In this document: piece after piece, positions 22,063 to 33,079 of the stretch
How positions within the stretch are numbered: position 1 is the first letter of the stretch
How the letters are laid out: each line of letters opens with the position of its first letter
Assembly (NCBI GenBank): GCA_038380435.1
Contig: JAWZYU010000025.1
Span: forward strand, 27,628,707-27,692,706
Source: Ryuthela nishihirai
Lineage: Eukaryota; Arthropoda; Arachnida; Araneae; Heptathelidae
Length of the DNA: 64,000 bases
Reading direction: 5' to 3'
The notes under the pieces: model-generated
What the model was told of the DNA's origin: nothing
What the model saw: the letters and a program-made list of their open reading frames with translations, nothing else
Databases searched by the model: none
Translations under genes and position numbers: made by a program

Positions 22063-22734
22063 TGTAATGCTCCAAATGTATGTTAACTTCATTTTGGACC
22101 TTGTGACTGATCCAAAACTACTAAATTACCAGATAGCCTTGAGTGCCAGGCAATTAATCTTGCCAAATAAAGTTAAATAAGGGCTCGCTACGTAAATTAT
22201 GCGTTAATTAGTCAAATGGAAAACAATTCAAAAGTTTGTCAAATTATTAAAGTTTAAATCTAATCAAAATCAGTTATCCTGCTCAAGAGAAAAGTCAAAA
22301 CTATTCATAAACGAAGTTTATATCCAAAAAACTGACTCGCCAAGTGAAAATTCTACAGTTCACATTAAATTCTCTGAGCAACTAAAAGCTCACTCAAAAC
22401 AACATCTCTATCTGCATTATCAAATCACAACTCTACTAACATCTTCCTTTCCACACCTCTCTCTACTAACTCCGTGACCTAAAATCACATACTATACATG
22501 TGGCGTGCAACTGACACATATGTTGCACACTGGGAAAAGCATTTGCATAAAGGGCGTTCCTTCCACGCACATTAGCAGCTGTCAATCAAAAGTCAGAGTT
22601 GCACATGTGCAATTCCTTGGCTTGGCAAGAGAAATGATCTCCAACTGAAGGAAAATCCCCAAAATAATAAATATAATGTAAATAAAATAAAAGCTGGTTA
22701 AGGAAGAGTAAAAGTGAATGGGTGGACCATCACA
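22063..22734 (+). mobile_element. Solo LTR, family A copy 3
   Basis: It begins TGTAATGCTCC and ends GGACCATCACA, 672 bases, with the same body blocks as copies 1 and 5. The flanks AATG and ACAT do not match, so the target duplication is eroded or the copy recombined. Confidence 0.8.
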
Positions 22735-23317
22735 ACATGTATATATTTAAAATTTCAGTGCCATAATTTTTTTTTAAATATTAAAGACTGATTTTATGAT
22801 TAAATGGCCAAATATACAGGCCTCATGAACCTGCATATATGGTCTTTATGGATTTTGGTTGGTATAGGTCGTGAACCACAACCCCTCTTATGGGTTGTGG
22901 CATGGTAAGGGTTAAATTTAACCTTTATATTTTACTATCACTTTTGGTATTTTCAAACAATATTTCATGATGTCTCTTACAGATTATTTTATGTCTAAGT
23001 ACAGGTATACCTTGCATATTGCAGTTTTGATTAGTGCGTGTTTTGCTATAACATGGTTTATAATTTTCAAAATTTATTTATACTCCATAAAATTGTAGAA
23101 ATTAACCCATGTATTTTATTCATACTACATTACTGATGCTCTCACTTTGTACAGCAGTGATATAGACTCAGTGTACTGCTACATACTTCAGTTGGAAGTT
23201 CTTCAATGGATAATATGGAATGTCTTTTAATGACATTGATTGAAAATTGTCAAACGTTACTGCAAAGATAATAATATAGATTTTAAAATTTTGCTGCTAT
23301 TAAGCAATAAAAAAAAA

Positions 23318-23500
23318 TTCATTTTTAAGTAGCGCTGTCACAAAGGTCTGACATGAGCCTGTCAGTTTATATGCCATAGTAGAAGGTCTATGAGGATGAC
23401 AGGACTTCAGAAGAAAAACAACACAAACAACCATGTCTAACCAAGAGCTTGAACCCAGGTCCCTTAGATCAGTAGCCACATGCACCTGATTATTCTACCA
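23318..23500 (-). mobile_element. SINE2 copy b
   Basis: It matches the SINE2 body (CACAAAGGTCTGACATGAGC; CTTGAACCCAGGTCCCTTAG as inverted B-box region). The tRNA head is degraded near 23490 and there is no clean target duplication. Confidence 0.75.
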
Positions 23501-24219
23501 TTGCTGATTTGAATGAAAATGTTAAAATTATTTTTCTGCCACCCAACACAGTATTATAGCAGCCAAATGGATCAAGATGCCATTGTTATATTTAAGGCTT
23601 ATTATTTGAGATAAATGTTATCTCTAGCCATAAAAGCTATGACAGGAGACAAGGCAATAACTTTGACAAAATTTTGAAAAAAAATTTATATCAGAAATGC
23701 TGTTGATAACATCAGTGAGTTGTGGCTTGAAGTAATGAGAGCTGTGTGTCAGTGCATCTTAGCACACAGTGCAAATGATTTTACTAGATTTGAAATGCAA
23801 ATTAACACCATTTCAGAAAACATTGGGAAGCTCTTGCTTTCGAAACTTTGAATTCTACCAATGTTCACCAATGCATTGACTCGCATTAAAAAAACCTTGA
23901 AGATGAAACTATTTTGCAGATAGAGGAATAACTTGCATATGAAGAAGAGGGAAATAAATTAGATGTAAAAAATTTCATTTTTAATTCCGAATTTCTTATA
24001 AATGCTGATTCTAACATTGAACAAAGCTTTAAAGTTCGGCAAGTTATGCAAGATGCTATTCAGTGCTACAGAGATATGCATGCAGAGAAACAGAAGAAAA
24101 ATGTCTTCAAACTGTTATTGCTTAAATATTTTTTGGAGCAATAAAAACTTGTGTTCAGTTTTCAACAATAAAAATCTTTACAATTTTTTTGTTTATTATT
24201 ATTTTTACACCAATAATTG

Positions 24220-24604
24220 GGGGCGGAGATGGCTCAGTCGGTAGCATGCCAGGCTTGTAATCTGTAGTTCCCAGGTTCGAGTCCCAGCTGGGTCAGCATT
24301 GAGATTTATCTCTTCAAAACTCCCCGCCTTGCCCATGGTCAGTAGGGGACACTGTGGGCTTGGAAAGGCCGCTGTCCGTCGGATGGGACATTAAGCTGTG
24401 GCCCCATGTGTAGGAGAGCCATAACCTGTGCACGTTAAAGAACATGCTGGATGGCCTTGACGGGAGGCTACCATCTGTCTCGCAACAGCCTTTCCAGTGG
24501 GTTCCTTCCCCCAACCTTCTCTGAGCCTTCGGGGTCCATGTGACCTGGCCATTTAGTCCATAGTGTGCAAAAAAGTGCCACTCAGAGGTAAAACAACCCA
24601 ACCC
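24220..24604 (+). mobile_element. SINE1 copy D, full length with TSD
   Basis: The 385-base copy is flanked by ACCAATAATTG (24209-24219 and 24605-24615). The A and B boxes are as in copy B, and the 3' end reads GAGGTAAAACAACCCAAC. It is inserted inside the Tigger element at 23002-24722. Confidence 0.93.
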
Positions 24605-24739
24605 ACCAATAATTGTAACACATTACATTATAATTCATTATAATAATGTCTTGATCAGCATGGATTTGTATAGTATGAAACTTTTTTTACAGCAATTAAC
24701 CACACTATTCAAGGTATCCCTGTATACGATAAATAATGC

Positions 24740-25830
24740 GACTGGGAAGCCAACAGTGCTAATAGGAAATTTTTAAAAATCCTATCTTATATTTATTTTG
24801 GCTAGTAAGTTCAGTGAATTGATTTTATTTACTCTCCATTAGTTATAATTTGTTATACTCCTTTGCAGTATAATCTTAAAAGTATGCAAGTAATATAATG
24901 GTGTAATATTCTAATAAACCAAATGGTCCTTCAGTTATGTTTTAAACAGTACATATATTAATGGTTCCCAAAGTGTTGTCTGCAGGCTTCTTGTTATCTA
25001 TGGGTTTGTTTTTTGGAGATCTATGGTGTATTTTGAAATATATTTTTATTGCAAGAAACAGCGCACATGCAAACTGAATACGCTAAAGCATGTTTCCTTG
25101 ACTCTTTGTATGTCCAAATACTTTGTTTAAACATATAAAGTTGAGCACAGGTCATTATCTATGTTAGGAGTTGCCTATAAATTATGCAATTCTGTTTTGA
25201 CTGAATTTTAACTTCACTTCTTTCACCCTATGTAACAGGAAGAAGCACTTGGCTCAATCCCCTCCCACTTCACTTTGTTTTACTATAAATCAGCATAGCA
25301 AGTACAAGTAGTAGTTGAATATACGTGATAATATAAATTAGCTGATTTTTGTCATCAGAAAAGTAAATAAAAAAATTGCAACTCTAGCAGCTGCTTCCAT
25401 CAGTGGTATTATGTACTATTACCTCAATGGCACAGTGGTGTCATGTAACCTTGTAGTGACCCTGCAGCTGCCAGAGTCTGGGTTTTGAGTCCCAGGATTG
25501 CATGGTTGTGTGCTCATTATGTATATTTATGAGAAACCAGGACAAGTCTGATTGAACTTCTAGGTTATATGTGCCCTTTGTGTAGAGGAGTGCTTTAAAA
25601 AAAGTATATATTTGATGGTGAGACTTCATCAGAAAGATGACACATGAAATAGAGAAAAGAAAAAAAAATAATTTCGAAAATATTGCATTTTAGTGTTATG
25701 TAACATAATCAGCAACCCCTCTCAAAGTGATACATAATTTATTGATAATCTTTATTCCATCTTTATTTTTGGAGAAAACAAACTGTTTATTAATTCTTTT
25801 ACATTTTACTCTGCTTCCATCATGTTAAAA
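24740..25830. other. TOMM7 intron 1, mostly unique, one tRNA-like patch
   Basis: Only 25420-25510 stands out. A GGCACAGTGGTGTCATGTAA run followed by GGGTTTTGAGTCCC resembles a degraded tRNA-derived SINE head in plus orientation, with an unfamiliar body after it. The rest shows nothing that can be named. Confidence 0.4.
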
Positions 25831-25831
25831 A

Positions 25832-26093
25832 TAAATAAATATCCCCTCAAGCAGCTGCTTGCCACAGAGGTCTGACAGGAGCCTGTCAGTTTATACTGGA
25901 GTTTATACAGGAGTCTGAGAGGATGGCAGGACCTCAGCAGACAGGAGGCCTGTCAGTTTATACAGGAGTCTGAGAGGATGGCAGGACCTCAGCAGAAAAA
26001 CGGCACATACATCCATGCTTTATCCGGGGCTCAAACCCAGGTCCCTTAGATCAGTAGCCAAGCGCGCTAACCACTCGGCCCTGGGACGGCTAT
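25832..26093 (-). mobile_element. SINE2 copy c with internal tandem duplication
   Basis: The copy has an intact tRNA-like head (CCGAGTGGTTAGCGCGCTTG and GGTTTGAGCCCC) at about 26030-26093 in minus orientation. A block of about 55-60 bases containing GAGTCTGAGAGGATGGCAGG is repeated in tandem at about 25910-25950 and 25965-25995, lengthening this copy over the others. Confidence 0.88.
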
Positions 26094-26384
26094 ATCCATC
26101 ATGTTAGCCCACATTATTAGAACTATTTTGAATGATATTGGAATCATTTCAAATATGAACATTTTGACATTGAATTGAAGTAGTAAAATGTGTTTTTTTT
26201 TCTTTTACATTTCAGTGCTATTAAGGAAATTCAGATTTATGTTCAGTAATTTTTAAGAAAAAAATCTTTATGTATATATATGTAATCTTATGCAGCCATG
26301 AAATTTTTGAAAATTGCAAAGAGGTCTGCAAACCATAACTTAGGTGTATACATATATTTATGTGTTATTACTTTTCTGTTACAG

Positions 26385-26433
26385 GATTTAAAAAAGGATC
26401 AGATCCGGGAATGCCAGAAATGACATTTTTAAA
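26385..26433 (+). CDS. TOMM7: TOMM7 exon 2
   Basis: This is a 49-base exon with a TTACAG acceptor and an AA|GTAAGA donor. With the split Gly codon it encodes GFKKGSDPGMPEMTFL plus two bases of an Asn codon. The G-F-K-x-G-x-D-P-G-M-P-E run is the invariant core of Tom7, which faces the intermembrane space. It is too short for ORF calling. Confidence 0.95.
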
Positions 26434-27039
26434 GTAAGATCATGGTGAAGATATATGTCCAATCTTTTTTTAAGTAAATAAAAACCTAGCTATTAAAATT
26501 TTTCCTATTAAGTAACTCTTTACATGTTTGTAATCTTATACACCTACTATGTAAGACATTTCTCATTGCTAGAGGATGGAAAAGAAAAACCAGTGAGTTG
26601 AATTTATGTATTCATTAGTTAAAACTTTGTCATTACATGCATAATATTTGATCTTCAAACTTATAAGTCAAAATAATATAAGTTCAGACCTATTTTATTA
26701 TAAAACAATGATGTAAATTGAGACCAATTTTATTATAAAAACTAGGTATTTCAGGTTATGTTCTTGACCCAGGATTTGGTATACAACTTTTTACGGATAT
26801 GAATTAAAAAACGTGCTTAATCAACTATCAATGACGGTATAATAGATAGTGTTACAACTAGCATTTAGAAAGTTCATAAACGTTTGCTTTTTAAATGCAC
26901 TACACTCCATTTAATTGAAATTTCCCTACTTAGATGGAATGCTTGCATGTGAGCCAAATTAGTTGTCATGATAGCTATCTATATAAATTAGGAATGATTG
27001 CAGAAGCAGACAGTTCTATTGATATTTAATGACAAGAGG

Positions 27040-27730
27040 TACATCAGGCATATGGTATGGCTGTGATATGCAATGCAAGACATCACAGGAGAGAATCAAA
27101 CAGGTGGCAAATGCCATCCTGTGTGGTTTGCAGCGATGCTTTGTGCTTGCTGTCAGTTCAGCCACAATTGTAGGTGACTGGGTGTAACATAACCTCTCCC
27201 ATTATATCCCATATGTGTTCAATGGGCGGCAGATCCAAAGAACCAAGGAAACGCTTATTACAGAGATACTGCAGGGAGACTTGGCCAATATGTGGCCATG
27301 CATTATCCTGTTGGAAAATGGTGGTAGGCATGGCACATAGATATGGCTGCACCAGTTTTTTAACATTGCATTGCCCTCAAACTGCAATCAGTAGCAACCT
27401 CAGATGATTGGCTGTTGTAACTAATGGCTCTCCACACCCTGATTCCTGATGTCGGTTTCATATGGCACTCCCGGATACATGCTGTATTATGTCTGTCACC
27501 TGGCTGTCTCAACACATTTACATGACTGTCACTGGCACCTAAACAAAAACTGGATTTATCACTGAAGATGACATAATACCACTCTGGTTCCCCCAGGAAC
27601 TATTCTCTCTGTAGCACTGCAAATGTGTATGATGGGATGGAGTTAGAGAAGACATGCCAAGGGATGACACACATACAGGCCAATGCCTCATAGTCATTGG
27701 CAGGCCTGGATCATTTATAGAAAGAAAGAA
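27040..27730 (-). pseudogene. Tc1/mariner transposase remnant (minus)
   Basis: The minus strand encodes TIFQQDNAWPHI followed by LDLPPIEHIWDIMGE (27158-27352), the second and third catalytic blocks of a Tc1-type DD34E transposase. Upstream, at about 27550, lie a SDKSSF-like first block and a DDPGLP segment. Frameshifts and stops are present and no terminal repeats were identified. Confidence 0.82.
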
Positions 27731-27738
27731 AAAAAGTA

Positions 27739-28765
27739 TGAGGGGGGGGGGGGTCACTCAAGCAGTAAAAAAATAAGAGGGAGACAAGTGATACTAGATT
27801 CCACTACAGTAAAACACCATTTTAGAATTAAAAAAAAATCTTGAAAAATGTGGATTATGCACAATCTTATTAATAAATTTTGGCCACCATTACCCTTACT
27901 AGCATTCTCAAGAGGGGGTTGAATTATGCTATCAAGGTTAATAATATAGATATATAGAAATATATCTATATTATTATAATATATATATAAGAAGAAATTT
28001 ATAGAAATAAGAGGATATATCTATAGAAATAAGAGGATATATCAGAATTCTAGTTAATTGGACTTTTTTTATACATCTACAATCCATTCAAGCCTCTGCC
28101 TGGATACCTCTGCCCTATACTGAAGCTTTTCTTTCATATTTTTGGCTGACATCAAAGGTTTCAAATTGCAGTACAGACTTTATAACAGATTTTTAACACA
28201 GCTGAGTTAAAAACTTAATCTCTATCTGAGCTATTTTAGTATTGTTTTGGTAAATCAAATTCTTGTAATATGTGAAGTAAATCCTGTTGCACATATCAAA
28301 CAATGATATTTAGACCATCTTACAGACTTCTGAATCAAAAATATCTTAATTCTATTCACATTGTTCAAGTTGATATGCATTAATCTTGGCATGTATTCTG
28401 TAACAATGAAATTACATCACCTGGTAGTGGATGGAATCTGAAACTCATAGACACAGATGATCAGATGTGTAAAACATGATTTCATTTACAGTTCAGTGCA
28501 ATGAATTAAAACAAAAAGCATAGAGTAAAATGTACATCCTTTAGTATATAATAAAATTGCCATTATTCATGATATATTCAACATAATTTAGAGGCTAGAG
28601 CTTTCTGGTGGTGTCATGAGGGATATCCCAGCATGCCATTTGCATTTGGTCCCTTGGCACAGTTCTATTTTGGGCCAGTTTAGAGTAATTTTGCAGGTGA
28701 CATCTATCCTGTGGTAAAAATGCTTGATGGGTGACAGGTCTGGGAATACACTAATGAATTACCAT
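27739..28765. other. TOMM7 intron 2, low-complexity and unassigned
   Basis: It contains a G-run at 27740-27752, an AT palindrome at about 27946-27990, and a short imperfect direct repeat (ATAGAAATAAGAGGATATAT) at about 28002-28042. The remainder is unassigned. Confidence 0.45.
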
Positions 28766-28770
28766 TTTTT

Positions 28771-29024
28771 AAGTCGATTCAGATTTTTAGAGGAAAAATT
28801 GTCTTGAGCCAGGTGGGATACAAACCCACGTCCTCCTTGATAACATGTCAGGTACTCTGGACTACCGAGCTACCAGCCGCCAATCAAGATCTCTAATGAT
28901 ATGAACATTTGATCGGCGGCCAGTATCTGAGTGGTTCAGAGCACCAGACATCTTATTGCGAGGCCATGGATTCGTATCCCATCCGGCTCAAGAAAATTTT
29001 TCCTCTAAAAATTTGAATTGACTT
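28771..29024. repeat. Palindromic element with two opposed tRNA-like units
   Basis: The arms 28771-28895 and 28905-29024 are reverse complements at roughly 80-85% by eye. Each arm has an AT-rich outer part (CAGATTTTTAGAGGAAAAAT and its mate) and a tRNA-like part. The plus unit at about 28918-28998 reads GAGTGGTTCAGAGCACC and GGATTCGTATCCC; the minus unit at about 28800-28880 mirrors it. No ORF. Confidence 0.78.
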
Positions 29025-29564
29025 AAAAAAAATAAATTAGTATATACTGAAAAAGTCTAGTTTATTTAATATTTAAAGGTCTGGATCCTATGACTGCCAC
29101 ATTGAGAGTCACTGAGCTCTGCTGAAAGGTCCATTATTCTGTTCATGCACGTCTATGAGGTTTGCCAGGCTATGTGCATTCTTTTATACATGTTTGGGCC
29201 GTGGCTGTAACATATATAGACGAATCCAATACTCTTAAGGGATTGCGGATATTTTTGATTTGATAATGTATGTCAAAAAATACACTGCTGTTCATAATTT
29301 AAGGAAGTTGAACAAAAATGCAAATATCTCAAGAAATAGTTTTATGAATTTAATGAAAATTTCATGTGATATTAATATTACATGTATTAATATTTACATT
29401 TGAAATGAATATTGGAATACTTGTCCAATTATAAGATTAAATTTCCAATCAAAGAATATATCGGAAAATTCAATAATATGGTATCAGGAAAAGTTCCTGT
29501 AGACCAGAAACACTTAAAATAATTAACTGAATATGTTATACTGCTGGGACAAAAAAAGATTATT

Positions 29565-29640
29565 CTCTGATTGGTATAGTGGTTATATCTGAGAGAGTGG
29601 ATTCGACTCCCAGGGCAAAACCATTTTTTTTTCTGCCAAT
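29565..29640 (+). repeat. tRNA-like sequence (not a tRNA gene)
   Basis: CTGATTGGTATAGTGGTTAT and GGATTCGACTCCC resemble tRNA A and B boxes at a plausible spacing of about 30 bases. The arms do not form a full cloverleaf by eye, so this is likely SINE-derived. Confidence 0.4.
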
Positions 29641-30015
29641 TGAAAAATTTTCCAATTATGAAAAATTACAGATCACCATTGTTAACGTTATTTAGTAAGG
29701 AGTATGATTACCCCTAACAGGAATACGGCTTGTACAATGAGCTATCATTCTTCTAATAAGGTTATCCAACACTGCAGAGGGCTCCAAATACCACTCCTTT
29801 TGTAAGAGCATTTCTCATCTCATGGCGGGAGTTGATGCCTTGCAATTCTGTTTCCTGAAACATCTCGTGCATCTTCAATGTGCTTTAGGTTTAGGGACCT
29901 TGCTTGCCAATCCATTCTCTGAATATCTCCACTCTGACTTCTCTATGGATGAGTGTTACCATAAAAATTAATTCTAACCTAGTGGCACTAAAAAGTCTCG
30001 CATAAGGCTCTAGGA

Positions 30016-30673
30016 CAGGGGTGGGGAACCCTTGGCACGCATGCCAAACGACTTTTTTCCGGCAAGCAACCCAGGGCTCACTTTAAAAAAGAAATAAATA
30101 AATATCCAGTATCTTCGCTGAGTTGTATATTTTAACTTGATAGAATACAATTTTATTAAGCAGAGCGACACCAAATAAAAATGCAATAAAGAAAAAAACA
30201 TCAACTTATTAGTTATTATAGTAATAATAACTCTTCTCCGCAATATACTGACGTACAAGTTTCGTCCCGTTCAGTTGTTGCATCATTCGCCAGGCATTCG
30301 GATATGGCGTGACTCCTTTTCTATCATTTTATTTTTTTTTCGTGTTTCGTAAAGAATTTATCGGTTTTCTAAAGTGAGTATATATGTGAATTTGGATTTA
30401 ATTAAATCGTAAGTCATTAAAATATGGATTGGACGTATTTATTGTCAATTAATAAGTTTAATTTATTAGATATAAATGCAATTTTTTTTTACATTGGCAT
30501 GAACATAAGTTATTGTTAAAGAGATGTGAAATGTATTATCAATATTCAGGATTATGAACTATTTGCACGTGATTAGATGGAATGCGTATATGTTCCCAAA
30601 ATTTTGGCTGGCACGTGAGAAAATTTTGCATCAAAGATTTGGCACGCACACTTAAAAAGGTTGCCCACCCCTG
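30016..30673. mobile_element. hAT non-autonomous element nested in Tc1
   Basis: It begins CAGGGGTGGGGAACC and ends GGTTGCCCACCCCTG. The flanking octamers CTCTAGGA (30008-30015) and CACTAGGA (30674-30681) match at seven of eight bases. It is 658 bases long with no transposase. The GGCACGCATGCC block near the left end is echoed near the right end. It interrupts the Tc1 transposase remnant, so it is younger than that. Confidence 0.9.
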
Positions 30674-31224
30674 CACTAGGATATCATTTATGTATCTTAG
30701 GGCAGTTTGAATCTCTCTTAAGATGACCATGCAGGTCAGTGTAGCCATTGATAATGATACCTTCCCAGACCAACAAACCACCGTCACCATAATGGTCTCT
30801 TTTCACGATATTCCGAGAGCGATAATGTGCCCCACTCTCTTTTCAGATGCATTGGAGCCAAGAATCATTAACGCCATATCATGATTCATCCGAAAACACC
30901 TGTCCCCATTGATCATAGGTCCATTTAAGGTGTGGCAATAGGGAGATAAAAAAATATACAATGTGTTTTTACTTGCTGACAAAAAAAATTAAAGGGAGCA
31001 TCAATGGACTGGCACAGCATATCCAGTGTTATCGAACAAAAAATTCTGTAGTGTATTTTTAAATTATAAGAGTAGTTTGTCTTATTAAATAATGTAATTA
31101 TATTTGTGGAAATTTCAAAAATATTTAAAGTAAAACCAAGTTACTTTATTTCTCAGTGAAACTTGAAGTACTAATTTAAAATGAAGTTTTTGTTTATATG
31201 CAATTAATAAAGTTTTTTTTCCAG

Positions 31225-31240
31225 CTTGTTGTGGCAGTGA
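31225..31240 (+). CDS. TOMM7: TOMM7 exon 3 (terminal)
   Basis: The acceptor TTTTTTTTCCAG is followed by one base completing Asn, then Leu-Leu-Trp-Gln and TGA. Tom7 proteins end in LLWG or a close variant, so this four-codon end is convincing when joined to exon 2 (…FLNLLWQ). The 3' UTR probably runs to about 31400. Confidence 0.88.
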
Positions 31241-31326
31241 TGCTTGAAACAACCTCAAATTGACAATTGTTGCCAAAAGTGGATATATCGAAGGAAATCC
31301 ATATTGTAAAATTCATGGACATGTAA

Positions 31327-31377
31327 AATAAACACGTTCTATGTGTAAAATATTACTCCCAAAGCGATGCTAATAAA
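31327..31377 (+). terminator. TOMM7: Candidate TOMM7 polyadenylation signals
   Basis: AATAAA occurs at 31327-31332 and 31372-31377, 87 and 132 bases after the stop codon, and is followed within 30 bases by T/G-rich sequence. Either could define the 3' end; the choice is not visible from sequence. Confidence 0.5.
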
Positions 31378-31569
31378 TTGCATACTTAAAGGTTAGCTTT
31401 AATTCTTTGTGTGGTTTTTATTTATCGGTAATGTTTATATTGGATCACCTGAGGGGCATCTTTGCGCTGCAGCACAGCTCCGAGTTTTACTCTATATCGC
31501 GAATATTTTGCGTTGCTTTCTTAGTGCATAAGTTGAAAGCTTTATCTGCTAAGTGTGAATTGATTAGAG

Positions 31570-31709
31570 CAGGGGTTCTCAACGTGAGATACGCGGAGAG
31601 CTCAAAAGCCGTTATATCTAGTAACAAAGTAAAAATAACCATTGTTATAACTATAGTTTTATCTATCTAAACAAGGGGTACGTGAAGCATAAAAAGTTTA
31701 GAATCGCTG
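31570..31709. mobile_element. hAT MITE, 140 bp, exact 8-bp TSD
   Basis: It begins CAGGGGTTCTCAACG and ends CTAAACTTT-type sequence inverted (…AGTTTAGAATCGCTG). It is flanked by GATTAGAG on both sides (31562-31569 and 31710-31717). Internally it shares ACTATAGTTTTATCTATCTA with the hairpin at 8165-8277. Confidence 0.92.
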
Positions 31710-32289
31710 GATTAGAGAATATGTTTAGATGTATATAAACCAAACGGCGCTTTTTTGAGAATAGTAAAACCAGAACAAGAGTGATTCATATGGCAACTTC
31801 CCGTTACCTCTCGGAATCCAATGACTGCCTTGTATTGGACAGCAGTGTAAGCCTAGCTTCAGACTACTGTAGGGTTACCATGTCCCTGAATTTTGAAAAA
31901 ATATGGCGTCTGTGTTGTATAAACTCTCAACATATTTTAAACAAATGTAAAAGTTCTCATTTTTTGTACTTGAAATTTCTTGAACCCATGACTATAATTT
32001 ACTACTAACCATGAAAATTAGAATAAATGCAAATCGTGAATGCTAAGTTAGTAACTTTTACAACATTAAAAGAATTATTTTCTGCAGTCACAATATTAGC
32101 AATATTCATAGGTGAAAATGTATGCGCTTTTGAAAATTGCAAATATATTTGCTTCTCTCCGCGGATAGATGTAGCAACTAATTTATAAGCCTTATCATAC
32201 AAGAACATACCCTACCAAGACCGAAGTCACTAGAACTGAGTTACTAGAAATACTGAGTATTAACCACTATTAAGTTGTTTTAAGTAATA

Positions 32290-32400
32290 GGATGATGGAT
32301 ATAGAGGAAAAGTTGTATTGAGTTGGGTGGGATCTGAACCAACGATCTCTTGACGTTGGGGTGCTGTGACTACTGGACTATCGACAGCTGAGGAGCAATC
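32290..32400 (-). repeat. tRNA-like half element
   Basis: TAGAGGAAAAGTTGTATTGA followed by GGGATCTGAACC is the minus-oriented half of the palindromic tRNA-like family seen at 28771-29024. The opposing arm is missing and a LINE fragment follows. Confidence 0.55.
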
Positions 32401-32925
32401 AGATGGACACCCATCCGATTGCTCAGGTCATTCGTTTATCATTAATTCATTTCTTCGGGTGGACAACGAACGTAAATGCGAGTTTTGTGACACGATTTCA
32501 ACCATTAAGCATATTTTAATCTCTTGTCCAGGTCTTGACCTTGATTACCCGATTTTTTTTTTACCTTTCACGAATTTACGTCCGAGCCTCTTACACTGTG
32601 ACATCTTTCATCTGATGATTCCTTTTCACCTACTGTCTTTGCTTTTTCTCGTTTTACTCTCTGTTTTAACAGATTGTAATTTTATGGCTTTGTCTTTTAT
32701 ACACTATACAACCTGGAACTTTTACACCTTTGTTGGTTTTGTATTTTTTTTTCTATTTGTTGGTTTTGTTCTTTTACTGTTCGGATTTTAACTTTGGTTA
32801 TAGGGTTCCGTGATTTTTTTATATTTATAATATTATATTTTATACTCTTAATGTATACCATACTTTTGGCGCATTATGGCTTTAGTTGCCATTGCGCTAT
32901 TAAATCTCGACCAACTGTCTTTTGA
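32400..32925 (+). pseudogene. Non-LTR retrotransposon 3' fragment
   Basis: The plus strand encodes HSFIINSFLRV...CEFCDTISTIKHILISCP (about 32430-32530). This C-x2-C-x7-H-x4-C knuckle is at the C-terminus of Jockey/I/R1-type LINE ORF2 proteins. The AT-rich 3' UTR ends in GGCGCATTATGGCTTTAGTT and CCATTGCGCTATTAAA near 32870-32912, a tail repeated inverted at 45301-45358. The rest of the ORF2 is absent (5' truncated). Confidence 0.75.
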
Positions 32926-33079
32926 GTGCATTTGGGGACTCCTCAGACTTCCCAGGTACTATTGCTCATACCCAGGGTCGGCTTGAAAATTCGCAGAACC
33001 CGGTGTAAGGAGTGCGTCTATAAATTGAGCAACGCTATATTAGCGCACCCTCCCCCCTTGATAGCGCTTCATCATCCCC

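Larger units (their letters stand above)
23002..24722. mobile_element. Tigger/pogo element with nested SINEs
   Basis: The ends CAGGTATACCTTGCATATTG and, inverted, CAGGGATACCTTGAATAGTG are bounded by TA on both sides, as expected for Tc1/mariner-pogo insertions. Between about 23560 and 24140 there are stop-ridden plus-strand fragments resembling the late part of Tigger (jerky-like) transposases, including EEGNKLDV and LINADSNIEQSFKV. SINE2 (23318-23500) and SINE1 (24220-24604) have inserted into it. Confidence 0.75.
29285..31030 (-). pseudogene. Tc1 transposon (minus) split by a hAT MITE
   Basis: Minus-strand fragments give ILREIQTALRYINDIL (30660-30800) on one side. On the other side of the insertion are NLIRRMIAHCTSRIPVRG and NHTPY (29700-29780), the C-terminus of Tc1-type transposases. 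A probable terminal repeat CACTGCTGTTCATAATTTAA starts at about 29283. The reading frame is broken many times. Right end not fixed. Confidence 0.7.
12229..31240 (+). other. TOMM7: TOMM7 gene span (complete)
   Basis: Three exons (12229-12322, 26385-26433, 31225-31240 including stop) give a 52-residue protein. Intron 1 is 14.1 kb and intron 2 is 4.8 kb, both filled with transposons. The coding part is 159 bases including the stop, under 1% of the span. Candidate polyadenylation signals AATAAA lie at 31327-31332 and 31372-31377. Confidence 0.92.
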
